Positions 18,304 to 26,181 of a DNA stretch of 64,000 nt are shown piece after piece. Made by a program: the position numbers and the translations under genes. Each line of letters starts with the position of its first letter. Position 1 is the first letter of the stretch. The notes below the pieces were generated by a model. The model was not told the origin of the DNA. It ran no database searches and saw only the letters and a list, made by a program, of their open reading frames with translations. Origin of the DNA: Kiloniella spongiae (GTDB lineage: Bacteria; Pseudomonadota; Alphaproteobacteria; Kiloniellales; Kiloniellaceae); NCBI RefSeq assembly GCF_001026905.1, contig NZ_LAQL01000019.1:1-64000 (forward strand), given 5' to 3'.

Positions 18304-19047
18304 TTGACAAAAGATAATTGTATCCTAGGCGCACTGGGGCGTAGAGCCTCTAAAAAAGAACTAAATGTTGATCAAGACTCGGTTCAAAAACCATCGGTTT
18401 GGGATCGGGATAAATGTCTGTTTGCCTCACTTGGTCAAAAGTTAAGCCGTTCGGAACAGAAAAGAAACGATATTCGAAACGCCGCCAGTGAAATATTTAT
18501 AACACAGGGCTTCGAAGCCGCGAGTATGGACAAAATCGCATCCCTCGCCGGCGTGTCAAAACGAACTGTCTATAGTCACTTCGGATCAAAAGAAGAACTA
18601 TTTGCCCACGTGATTACCAACTTCTGCGATCTCAAACGCGAAGAACTTGATATAAAACCCGACCACAACCTTCCGCTCAAAGAATGTCTGGTAAAGTTAG
18701 GCACAAAATTTCTCCATATGCTGCACTATCATGGTAGCGTGTCGCTTTTTCGCGTTCTGATTTCCCAAGCAGAAGCAGATCCCACTCATGGCATTGAGTT
18801 TATGAATCAAGGCCCCAAAATTTCCAGAGAAATTCTTGCGGCCTATCTGGAAGAAAAAATGGCAGAAGGCGAAATTGACGTCGCAGATCCAATTGAAGCA
18901 GGGCAAAGCTTCTATTCCATGCTCTTCGGCGCCCGATACCTAAACTGTCTGGTCACAGGAGCACCACCACCTTCCCCTGAAGAGATTGATGGAATTGTGG
19001 AAAGCACCGTCGAACGTTTTATCTATGGGTTGAAGGTAAAAGAGTAG
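18304..19047 (+). CDS. TetR/AcrR family transcriptional regulator
   Basis: About 247 residues. The DNA-binding domain is RNDIRNAASEIFITQGFEAASMDKIASLAGVSKRTVYSHFGSKEELFAHVI, followed by an all-helical ligand-binding domain. I start it at TTG 18304 because GGAG lies 6 nt before it; the longer reading from ATG 18259 would run through operator 2. An N-terminal stretch of about 55 residues precedes the HTH, longer than usual. It is divergent from the MMPL exporter operon and very probably represses it and itself. The inducer is unknown. Confidence 0.88.
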   Translation: MTKDNCILGALGRRASKKELNVDQDSVQKPSVWDRDKCLFASLGQKLSRSEQKRNDIRNAASEIFITQGFEAASMDKIASLAGVSKRTVYSHFGSKEELFAHVITNFCDLKREELDIKPDHNLPLKECLVKLGTKFLHMLHYHGSVSLFRVLISQAEADPTHGIEFMNQGPKISREILAAYLEEKMAEGEIDVADPIEAGQSFYSMLFGARYLNCLVTGAPPPSPEEIDGIVESTVERFIYGLKVKE

Positions 19048-19197
19048 GTAATACCCTCAAAAAATGAATACCTTTAAATCCAAAACTTGAAGCATTTATC
19101 TGAGAACAGTCCTAATCATAGAAGGATGTATCTCTTACAGGAAAAATCAGCAGCTTCTCGTCTTCAAATGTAAAGCCTCTATTAGTTATGACAAACA

Positions 19198-19365
19198 TTA
19201 ATCATCTGTCAGGTTAAAGTCAGTTATCCCGCTATATTTAATCTCGACACCATGAGGGTAAACAACGGCTCCAAAGTTGTTCTCGAGCCATTCTTTCACG
19301 GTGCTGACATATAATCGTTTTTGCGGAAATGCTTGTTTTATTGATCCCTCACTAATTTCAGCAAA
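19198..19365 (-). pseudogene. Possible C-terminal gene remnant, family unknown
   Basis: The minus strand reads 55 codons to a TAA (stop at 19198-19200) with natural-looking protein composition, including STVKEWLENNFGAVVYPHG. There is no ATG and no ribosome site, and a TAA closes the frame just upstream inside the 19348-19373 hairpin. I do not recognise the family. It may be the tail of a lost gene or a chance open frame. Confidence 0.3.
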
Positions 19366-19373
19366 TTAGTGAG
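19348..19373. repeat. Perfect 11-bp inverted repeat
   Basis: CTCACTAATTT and AAATTAGTGAG flank a 4-nt loop CAGC. No T-run follows on either strand, so it is not a standard terminator; it could be a protein-binding site or RNA hairpin. Confidence 0.55.
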
Positions 19374-19548
19374 CAGTTATGGATGATTGTATTTCTCTTA
19401 CTATACCCCCTCTATAACAGACTACACAATCGTTCGAGGAAGAGTTTTAAGAAATGATATTGAAAGACCACCGCCTGTCTATAGGAACATTACTTCGCGC
19501 ATAAATCATGAAGCATAAAATTTGCTTGAACAAAGCTATTTGTAATTA

Positions 19549-19580
19549 CCAGCCTCACAGTCCATTAATTATGAGGCTGG
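19549..19580 (-). terminator. Hairpin downstream of truncated aldehyde dehydrogenase
   Basis: Stem CCAGCCTCA (19549-19557) / TGAGGCTGG (19572-19580), loop 14 nt, 39 bp past the dehydrogenase stop. It lacks a T-tract, so termination strength is uncertain. Confidence 0.45.
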
Positions 19581-19619
19581 CACTAGCATCCAATTACTCC
19601 GCTCAAGACAATCTTATTC

Positions 19620-20705
19620 TTAATCAATATCAAACGTAATACCCTGTGCGAGTGGTAGCTCACGGGAGTAATTCACCGTGTTTGTCTGACGACGCATATA
19701 AGATTTCCAAGCATCAGAGCCACTTTCGCGACCGCCGCCCGTTTCCTTTTCACCACCGAAAGCCCCACCGATTTCCGCACCACTTGGTCCAATATTAACA
19801 TTGGCAATGCCACAGTCTGATCCAACATCAGAAAGGAACTGCTCTGCCTCGCGCACATCCGTGGTGAAGATACAAGACGACAGCCCTTGCGGTACATCGT
19901 TCTGTATTTCTATGGCCGTTTCAAAGTCATCGTATTTCATTGCATAAAGGATAGGGGCGAAAGTTTCCGTTTTCACCACATCATTCTGTTCTGGCATTTC
20001 AACGACAGCCGGACGAACATAGAACCCATTAGGGAAAGTATTTTCCAATTGACGTTCTCCGCCATGTACAGTGCCACCTGAATTTTTAGCTGCTGCCAGG
20101 GCACTTTGCATATTATCAAACGATCCCTGATCCACAAGCGGCCCAACAAGCGTTCCCTGAGCCAAAGGATCACCAACCTTGACTGATTGATAGGCAGAGA
20201 TCACTCGCGGCATCAGTTGATTATAGATATCCTTGTGCACAACCAAACGGCGCAGCGTTGTGCAACGTTGGCCGGCTGTCCCCACCGCAGAGAACAAAAT
20301 AGCACGCACAGCCATATCCAGATCTGCGCTTGGCGAGACAATCATCGCATTATTGCCCCCCAGTTCCAGAATAGAGCGACCAAAACGCTCAGCGACTTTT
20401 GGCCCGACCTGACGTCCCATTGCTGTGCTTCCCGTTGCTGAAACAATTGGAACATCTTCACTGCTGACCAAGGCATCCCCAACATCGCGACCACCAACAA
20501 TTACATGATGCAGATCTGTCGGCGCATCATTCCCAAAGCGCGCCACAGCCCGTTCGAATATTTTTTGACAGGCCAAAGCGGTTAAAGGTGTTTTTTCCGA
20601 TGGCTTCCAGATAACTGTGTTTCCGCAAACGAGGGCAAGTGCCGTATTCCAGGACCAGACGGCAACCGGGAAGTTAAAAGCTGAAATAACGCCACGCATA
20701 CGCAC
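19620..20705 (-). pseudogene. Aldehyde dehydrogenase (ALDH7/AmaB-like), 5'-truncated
   Basis: The remaining 361 codons match the last two thirds of an ALDH7A1/AmaB-type dehydrogenase, which oxidises alpha-aminoadipic semialdehyde (piperideine-6-carboxylate) in lysine breakdown. Preserved parts are GVISAFNFPVAVWSWNTAL, the catalytic glutamate in LELGGNNAMIV, the cysteine in GTAGQRCTTLRRLVV, and the ALDH7-like tail KSYMRRQTNTVNYSRELPL. Full-length members have about 500 residues; about 145 N-terminal residues, including part of the NAD fold, are absent. Homology stops just upstream of GVISAFNFP and a TGA appears six codons before the first possible GTG start. The product is unlikely to be active. 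Confidence 0.85.
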
Positions 20706-20835
20706 TGCCTTTATCTCTCGTCACATCACATTCAATCTATTGATCAAAGCCATGCAGGCATTGGCGCTAGAACACACTTTCCAGGCTTTCAAGACGAAAG
20801 AAGCAGGTTTAGCCTGGCTTAAACAACCAAAGTAA
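20701..20835 (+). pseudogene. 3' fragment of a second gene, possibly SpoIIAA-like (STAS/SEC14)
   Basis: On the plus strand, directly at the point where dehydrogenase homology ends, 44 codons read to a TAA. The end HTFQAFKTKEAGLAWLKQPK resembles the closing vFxxxxEAxaWL segment of SpoIIAA-like STAS/SEC14 proteins. Upstream the frame runs antisense into the dehydrogenase, so this gene lost its 5' part at the same junction. The family assignment rests on a short tail only. Confidence 0.4.
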
Positions 20836-20842
20836 TTTTTGT

Positions 20843-21616
20843 TTAAGCAGACAAACGTGCATCCACATAAAGCGTATCTCTGCTGGTTTTTTCCAAATTG
20901 GTCATGACCCTGTAAGTCTCGTCAATCTCCTTGAGTGCCAGCACCTTTTCGGGTTTTCCATCGGCAAGAACTTCGCCTTCTTTAATTAGCACCAGGCGAT
21001 CGCAAAACTGAGCAGCAAGATTCAGATCATGCAGCGCAGCAATGACAATCATGTTTCTATTGCGCATAAAAGCACGGATCGTTGACAGAATTGAGAGCTG
21101 ATGGTGCAAATCCAGTGCAGACGTTGGCTCATCCAGCAACACCAATCTAGGTTCCCTGACCAGCGTTTGAGCGACAGAGACCATTTGCGCCTGACCACCA
21201 CTTAACTTTGAGATACCGCGATCCGCAAGATGTGATAATCCCAAGGCATGTAAAACATTTGATACGCGTTGCAAATCATCTTGCTTAACCCGCCAGCCCG
21301 TCATCTGCTTCAAGGCCAATAACACACATTCAAAAACCGTTAAAACCGCATTACAGCCATAAGATTGCGGCATATAGGCCACGACCTTGGAACGTTGCCC
21401 CCTACTGGCACGCCTGAGATCCCGTCCATCAAGGGAAATTACCCCATCCGTTGCCTTAACAGCCCCGGCAATCGACTTGAACAAAGTTGACTTACCAGAC
21501 GCATTCGGACCTATAAGTCCAACAAATTCTCCTCCCGCTACTGGTGCAATAGAAACGTCTTTCAGTATCTTCTTACTTCCATAATCAGAACAAAGGCCAG
21601 AAATCTCAAGTGTCAT
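20843..21616 (-). CDS. Iron/siderophore ABC transporter ATP-binding protein (FecE/FepC-like)
   Basis: A 257-residue ABC ATPase with Walker A GPNASGKST (residues about 35-43), Q-loop MPQSYG, signature LSGGQAQMVSVAQ and Walker B LVLLDEPTSALD, then the H-loop in VIAALHDLNLA. It powers uptake of a ferric siderophore, heme or cobalamin through the FecCD-type permease encoded just upstream. The two genes overlap by 4 bp (ATGA at 21613-21616), so they are translated together. Ligand class (iron complex) is inferred from family membership. Confidence 0.92.
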   Translation of the reverse strand: MTLEISGLCSDYGSKKILKDVSIAPVAGGEFVGLIGPNASGKSTLFKSIAGAVKATDGVISLDGRDLRRASRGQRSKVVAYMPQSYGCNAVLTVFECVLLALKQMTGWRVKQDDLQRVSNVLHALGLSHLADRGISKLSGGQAQMVSVAQTLVREPRLVLLDEPTSALDLHHQLSILSTIRAFMRNRNMIVIAALHDLNLAAQFCDRLVLIKEGEVLADGKPEKVLALKEIDETYRVMTNLEKTSRDTLYVDARLSA

Positions 21617-22722
21617 GATAACCGCTCCTTTCGGGTACTGAGAATAAGCGAAATGAAAACAGGAACCCCGATCAAGGCGGTAATAATACCGATCGGATAA
21701 ATGATCCCGGGGGTAATCATTTTACTGATAATAGATGTAAGCGAGAGCGTAAGCGCACCAACCAAGGCAGAAAGCGGTATGAAGAAACGTTGATCTTCCC
21801 CGACAATCAACCGGGCGATATGCGGACCAACCAAACCGACAAAACCAACTGTGCCCACAAAAGCAACCGCCGTAGCAGCAAGCAACGAAATAACAATCAG
21901 CATCTCAACCCGCAGTCGGGCAACATCAATCCCCAAACTGATTGCGGTATCATCCCCCATCCGTAAGGCCGTTAACTGCCAAGTTCGGTAGAAACTATAA
22001 GGAAGTGCCAGACTTAACAGGATTGCGCCCAGTGATATTTTTTCCCAGCTTGCACGAGATAAAGATCCCATCATCCAAAAAACAATGCGGGCAAGTTCAT
22101 CTTCGGATGCCATATACTGCATCATGGCGAGCGCCGCGTTAAAAGCAAAAAAAATAGCGATCCCGAATAGAATCATTGTCTCGGTACCAACCCCTTTAAT
22201 ACGGGTTGCCACCAGAATAAAAATGCAGGTCAGCAAAGCAAAAATAAAAGCGTTAAAAGTAACAAGTAAAGGCCCCAGATTTGGGACAATGCTCCAACCA
22301 ACGACAATCGCAAGGGCAGCACCAAAAGACGCTGCAGACGACACCCCTAGTGTAAAGGGCTCGGCCAAAGGATTGTTCAACACCGTTTGCATCTGCGCGC
22401 CCGCAAGCGCCAGAATAGCCCCAACCAACACAGCTGTGATCGCAATCGGCAGACGATAATCCCAGATAATAACCTCTAGTTTTATACCATGTGCCTGAGG
22501 ATCCAAGAGCGTCTCAATAACAATAGAAAGTGGAAAATTCCCAGGACCATTAGAGACATCAAAAACAAAAGAGACACACAACAAAACAGCAACGCCCAAC
22601 AAGGTTAAATAACGACGCCTTAATTGACGACGATATCCCGCCTGAATAGCAGCATTTTTATAAGTTTCCGTGGTAGCACCTATCTCATCTGCATTCCCTA
22701 GCTTATCAGGACTAAAGGACAT
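21613..22722 (-). CDS. FecCD/BtuC-family ABC permease
   Basis: About 369 residues from ATG 22722. It has about nine to ten transmembrane helices with family landmarks RLPIAITAVLVGAILALAGAQMQTVLNNPLAEPFTLGVSSAASFGAAL, FVGLVGPHIARLIVGEDQRFFIPLSALVGA and the closing GIITALIGVPVFISLI. A longer reading exists upstream to 22890, but it runs through a terminator-like hairpin and is not like the family, so I chose the inner ATG. It forms the channel for the periplasmic binding protein encoded upstream and overlaps the ATPase gene. Confidence 0.92.
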   Translation of the reverse strand: MSFSPDKLGNADEIGATTETYKNAAIQAGYRRQLRRRYLTLLGVAVLLCVSFVFDVSNGPGNFPLSIVIETLLDPQAHGIKLEVIIWDYRLPIAITAVLVGAILALAGAQMQTVLNNPLAEPFTLGVSSAASFGAALAIVVGWSIVPNLGPLLVTFNAFIFALLTCIFILVATRIKGVGTETMILFGIAIFFAFNAALAMMQYMASEDELARIVFWMMGSLSRASWEKISLGAILLSLALPYSFYRTWQLTALRMGDDTAISLGIDVARLRVEMLIVISLLAATAVAFVGTVGFVGLVGPHIARLIVGEDQRFFIPLSALVGALTLSLTSIISKMITPGIIYPIGIITALIGVPVFISLILSTRKERLS

Positions 22723-22806
22723 TATTGATCTTTCTGAATGAAATATTTTGAAAATCGCACGAATAGACGAGCCGAGTGAAGAAACAGCATCTGGCATGCC
22801 AAGCCT

Positions 22807-22887
22807 AAAGATAAAAAGCCCGCAAGATATGTGCCCCAAAAGCAATTCCCAAAAGCAATCAAGGTATGTCACAAATCTCGCGGGCTT
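22807..22887 (-). terminator. Intra-operon terminator-like hairpin after the binding-protein gene
   Basis: On the minus strand, starting 12 nt past the binding-protein stop, arms at 22887-22870 and 22833-22816 pair over about 16 of 18 positions (AAGCCCGC with GCGGGCTT at the base) and are followed by TTTTATC. The 36-nt loop contains two copies of ATTGCTTTTGGG. It probably ends many transcripts before the permease and ATPase genes, giving more binding protein than membrane parts. Confidence 0.65.
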
Positions 22888-22898
22888 CATTTCAAGGG

Positions 22899-24062
22899 TT
22901 ACTGTGTTGCGGGTAAGGAGCCCCAGAACACACCGCTATAGTCAATCGGGAGAAACTTGTCGTGTAACTCGACAAAGGTCGCTTCCGGATCGAGGTCGGC
23001 AAATTTCTCTGGATAGAACCATTTAGCGAAGGTTTGTAACGCCACGAAATGATAGGGACTGTTATAGAATTGATGATAGATAGAATGGAAACGTCCAGAC
23101 TTAACGGCTTTCAGTTCGCTCCATCCTTTGCGGCCTGCCAATGCAACCAGCCTCTCATTAACCAGGTCTTCACTTGCTTCATAACCAAACAACACAGCCA
23201 TAGTGTCAGGTTGAGCTTCGGACCAGTTTGCGCCCGTTCCCATGATGATGTCCGGGTCATCTGTAAAGATCACTTCCGGGTTCACTTTCCCCTTTAGTCC
23301 AGGGAATTTTTTCGTTCCCCAGTTCAATCCCCCAGCCAGGTCAACAAGACGCCCTAGGTTAGCGCTGCCGTAAGTGGTGCAACACTTGTCTGGGTTATAT
23401 CCCGCGGCATTTTCGATAAAGACAACAGGTTTGTCTTCGTCTTTGATTTCTGCGATGCGTGAAAATACAGTCATCATGTTTTTCTGATAGTAATCAACAA
23501 ACTCGTCTGCGTTATCGCGCTCATCAAAGATACGCCCAAGAATTTGTAAACTGGGAACGGTATGTTGAGTTGGACGTTGACGGAAATCCAGGAAAACAAC
23601 GGGGATACCAGCTTTGTCGAGTTTATCCAGAAGGCCACTTTCCTCAGCTTTCAACAGATTACCAAGGTTAAGAAATACAACGTCCGTATCCAGTGAAATT
23701 ACTGTTTCCAAGCTATATTCCGCAGCATAAGGGCTACCCAAGTTTTCAATCTTTGCCACTTCCGGAAAGCGCGCCATATATTTACGGTAAGCATCAGGAT
23801 CATAGTTGATCAGATCATCTTTCCAGCCAACAACGCGCTTGAAGGGGTTCTCTCTGTCAAGAACGGCGATGGAATAGATCATACGCCCTTCGCCAAGAAC
23901 AATTTTCTCGGGATTTTTTTCCACTTTAACAGTGCGCCCGGCAATATCTGTAATTGTTACTTTGTCTGCCAAAGCGACATTTGACACGACAGTAAGACCA
24001 ACAGTCATCGCCAAAGTTGCTGCAAAACCAGTTGCTGCAGCTTTTAATTTTGTGATTTTCAT
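22899..24062 (-). CDS. Iron-siderophore ABC transporter substrate-binding protein (FecB/BtuF-like)
   Basis: A 387-residue periplasmic protein. The signal peptide ends near residue 32 (NVALA/DKVTITD). A helical-backbone (TroA-like) binding fold follows with ITDIAGRTVKVEKNPEKIVLGEGRMIYSIAVL at the start and IVLG/ETVISLDTDVVFLN and the central long helix typical of class III binding proteins. It is larger than FepB but similar to other TonB-system binding proteins. It heads the transporter set, with the permease and ATPase genes downstream beyond a hairpin. The bound ligand is not readable; an iron complex is most likely. Confidence 0.87.
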   Translation of the reverse strand: MKITKLKAAATGFAATLAMTVGLTVVSNVALADKVTITDIAGRTVKVEKNPEKIVLGEGRMIYSIAVLDRENPFKRVVGWKDDLINYDPDAYRKYMARFPEVAKIENLGSPYAAEYSLETVISLDTDVVFLNLGNLLKAEESGLLDKLDKAGIPVVFLDFRQRPTQHTVPSLQILGRIFDERDNADEFVDYYQKNMMTVFSRIAEIKDEDKPVVFIENAAGYNPDKCCTTYGSANLGRLVDLAGGLNWGTKKFPGLKGKVNPEVIFTDDPDIIMGTGANWSEAQPDTMAVLFGYEASEDLVNERLVALAGRKGWSELKAVKSGRFHSIYHQFYNSPYHFVALQTFAKWFYPEKFADLDPEATFVELHDKFLPIDYSGVFWGSLPATQ

Positions 24063-24107
24063 TTGATTTCCTCCAACGGGGTCAAATTCCGCATTCAGTT
24101 AGCGGGG

Positions 24108-24126
24108 AAAAATAAGACTTATTTTT
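24108..24126. promoter_or_regulatory. Perfect palindrome upstream of the iron-binding protein gene
   Basis: AAAAATAAGACTTATTTTT is a perfect 9-bp inverted repeat around one base, 46-64 bp before the start codon, flanked by GGGG and CCCC that could extend a hairpin. It may be an operator or a 5'-UTR stem. Confidence 0.5.
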
Positions 24127-24197
24127 CATCCCCAAGCATCGGCCAACGTATCGACTCAAACATAGAATGAAGGCAGGATACTCAAAATAAATGAGAA

Positions 24198-24212
24198 TGC
24201 AACTGATTCGCA
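24198..24212. promoter_or_regulatory. Candidate Fur/Irr-type iron box
   Basis: TGCAACTGATTCGCA is an imperfect palindrome (TGC-GCA ends) resembling alphaproteobacterial Fur-family sites. Its place upstream of an iron importer fits iron control, but the match is by eye only. Confidence 0.35.
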
Positions 24213-24339
24213 ATAAATTCAGTTAAACTGTTCATATCAGGGATATTCGCCCTAACTATATCCAATCTAACTTTACCTGCTATCTAATGGCGTTTTGGGG
24301 AGGTTTAAATAATCGCCAAGAGCATCCGAATACAAAATT

Positions 24340-26070
24340 TTATCTTGTAGAACCGGATATTGAGGTTAATTTTTTGAAGCCATCATATTGAGAAAGAAAA
24401 ACCTGCCCCGTCAATTCATCGAGTAGGCTTGCCTGTCGCAACCTGTCCATGACAGGGCCTTTAACTTCAGAAAGGTGGAGCTTAATTTCCAAATCATTCA
24501 GGTGCTCATTTATTGATTCCAAAGATTCCAAAGCACTAAAATCAATCTCATTAATAGCTGAACATTGAAGAATAACGTGTTTAACGGGGCAATCGAGAGC
24601 AACACGATCATATATAACATTTTCTAAAAACCGGGCGTTAGCGAAATAAAGGCTCTCATCAACACGCAGGGTTAAAACTAAAGGATCAGTATATACCTTA
24701 TGTCGTTTTACATTTCGAAAATGCTCGGTCCCCGCGATAAGGCCAACTTCAGCGATGTGTGGTCGTGATGTCTTGTATAGAAACAAGGCAACTGAAATCC
24801 CAACACCGATAGTAACTCCTAGTTCAACACCAAATATCAGAGTTAACAGGATCGTTGCGGCAACAGCAATAAAGTCAACTTTTGAATAGTTCCAACTACG
24901 CTTGAGTATACTGAAATCAACAAGCCCAAGCACTGCAACAATAATTGTCGCAGCCAATATTGCCTTGGGCAGATAATAGATCAAGGGTGTCAAGGCAAGA
25001 GCAGCAATTGCAAGACCAATTGCAGTAAATGCACCCGCCGCGGGGGTTTCTGCACCAGCATCAAAATTCACAACAGAACGAGAAAAACCACCTGTCACAG
25101 GGAAACCACCTGTCATTGCCGCCCCAATATTAGCTGCCCCCAAGCCAATTAACTCCTGATCAGGGTCAATCCGTTGCCGTTTTTTAGCAGCCAGCGTCTG
25201 CGCTACAGAAATAGATTCAACAAAGCCAATAACGGAAATAAGCAATGCCGGAATAAAAAGCTCCTGAAGCAGCGACACAGAAAAATCAGGTAATGTAAAA
25301 GGAGGCAAACTTTGAGGTACATCCCCTACTATTTTAACACCTTGATCAGAAAGATCGAAACCCCATACTGAAACCGTACTGACAACAACAACGGTGACAG
25401 GTCCGACCTTCGTAACAAGATCTGAAACCCAAGGATTAACACCAACTCTTCCTAAAAGGGTTTTTAAGTTCTTTCTAACCCAAAACAGAAAAAGAACAGC
25501 TGTCATCCCGATCACAAGTGTAAATATATTTGTTTGAGGAAAATTCCAAACAAGAGACACAATTAAATCCCAAAGATTATGCCCGTATGCATCAATACCA
25601 AAAATGTGTTTTAACTGGCTAACCGCAATAATAATACCAGATGCGGTAATGAACCCCGCAATAACCGGATGAGACAAAAAGTTCGCCAGAAATCCGAGGC
25701 GAAAGAATCCCATCATCAACAAAATCACCCCAGAAAGCCCAGCCAATGACAAAGCTGCAGTGGCATATCCTACAGAACCTTGTTGAACAATATTACCCAA
25801 AGCAGCTGCCGTCATAAGCGAAACAACAGCAACAGGCCCCACGGCCAAGGCATTACTCGTACCAAAAATTGAATAGAGTATGATAGGAACTATTGATGCA
25901 TAAAGCCCTGCTTCAGGCGGTAAACCAGCAAGTAACGCATAAGCAAGAGACTGAGGAATAAGCATGATTGTCACAATCAATGCCGCAATCATATCATTCG
26001 AAAACGATTGTTTATTATAACTTTTGTACCAAAATAAAACTGGCAAATATTTAGAAAATCTATTTTTCAC
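24340..26070 (-). CDS. SulP family anion/sulfate transporter with STAS domain
   Basis: A 576-residue SulP transporter. Residues 10-430 hold the membrane domain with the family start DMIAALIVTIMLIPQSLAYALLAGLPPEAGLYASIVPIILY and GAANIGAAMTGGFPVTGGFSRSVVNFDAGAETPAAG. Residues about 440-560 form a cytoplasmic STAS domain (VKHVILQCSAINEIDFSALESLESIN). It imports sulfate, bicarbonate or a related anion. The gene is downstream of and co-oriented with sulfide-oxidation genes, which favours a sulfur-oxyanion cargo; in such a setting it could also export products. Substrate is inference. Confidence 0.9.
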   Translation of the reverse strand: MKNRFSKYLPVLFWYKSYNKQSFSNDMIAALIVTIMLIPQSLAYALLAGLPPEAGLYASIVPIILYSIFGTSNALAVGPVAVVSLMTAAALGNIVQQGSVGYATAALSLAGLSGVILLMMGFFRLGFLANFLSHPVIAGFITASGIIIAVSQLKHIFGIDAYGHNLWDLIVSLVWNFPQTNIFTLVIGMTAVLFLFWVRKNLKTLLGRVGVNPWVSDLVTKVGPVTVVVVSTVSVWGFDLSDQGVKIVGDVPQSLPPFTLPDFSVSLLQELFIPALLISVIGFVESISVAQTLAAKKRQRIDPDQELIGLGAANIGAAMTGGFPVTGGFSRSVVNFDAGAETPAAGAFTAIGLAIAALALTPLIYYLPKAILAATIIVAVLGLVDFSILKRSWNYSKVDFIAVAATILLTLIFGVELGVTIGVGISVALFLYKTSRPHIAEVGLIAGTEHFRNVKRHKVYTDPLVLTLRVDESLYFANARFLENVIYDRVALDCPVKHVILQCSAINEIDFSALESLESINEHLNDLEIKLHLSEVKGPVMDRLRQASLLDELTGQVFLSQYDGFKKLTSISGSTR

Positions 26071-26181
26071 AACTGATTATCTTTATCGACTTTATAAACA
26101 AGGGAAAATGACCAGAGAGCTCAAATACAACTCCACAGGTTCTATTTATTTCAGATGAGACTCTGGAACCGCAGATATTTT

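Larger units (their letters stand above)
19048..19619. other. Gene-poor segment with remnants
   Basis: About 570 bp without an intact gene. It holds a 56-codon open stretch on the minus strand (listed separately), a perfect 11-bp hairpin at 19348-19373 and a 9-bp hairpin at 19549-19580. Its position next to a truncated dehydrogenase suggests a region of gene decay. Confidence 0.5.
24063..24339. other. Intergenic promoter region of the iron transporter
   Basis: This 277-bp region precedes the binding-protein gene and follows the end of the SulP gene. It holds two palindromic candidates listed separately (24108-24126 and 24198-24212) and no open frame worth calling. Confidence 0.5.

Noticed and set aside
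22723-22890. Longer permease start at 22890
   Set aside because: The extra 56 codons run through the terminator-like hairpin and do not look like FecCD sequence.
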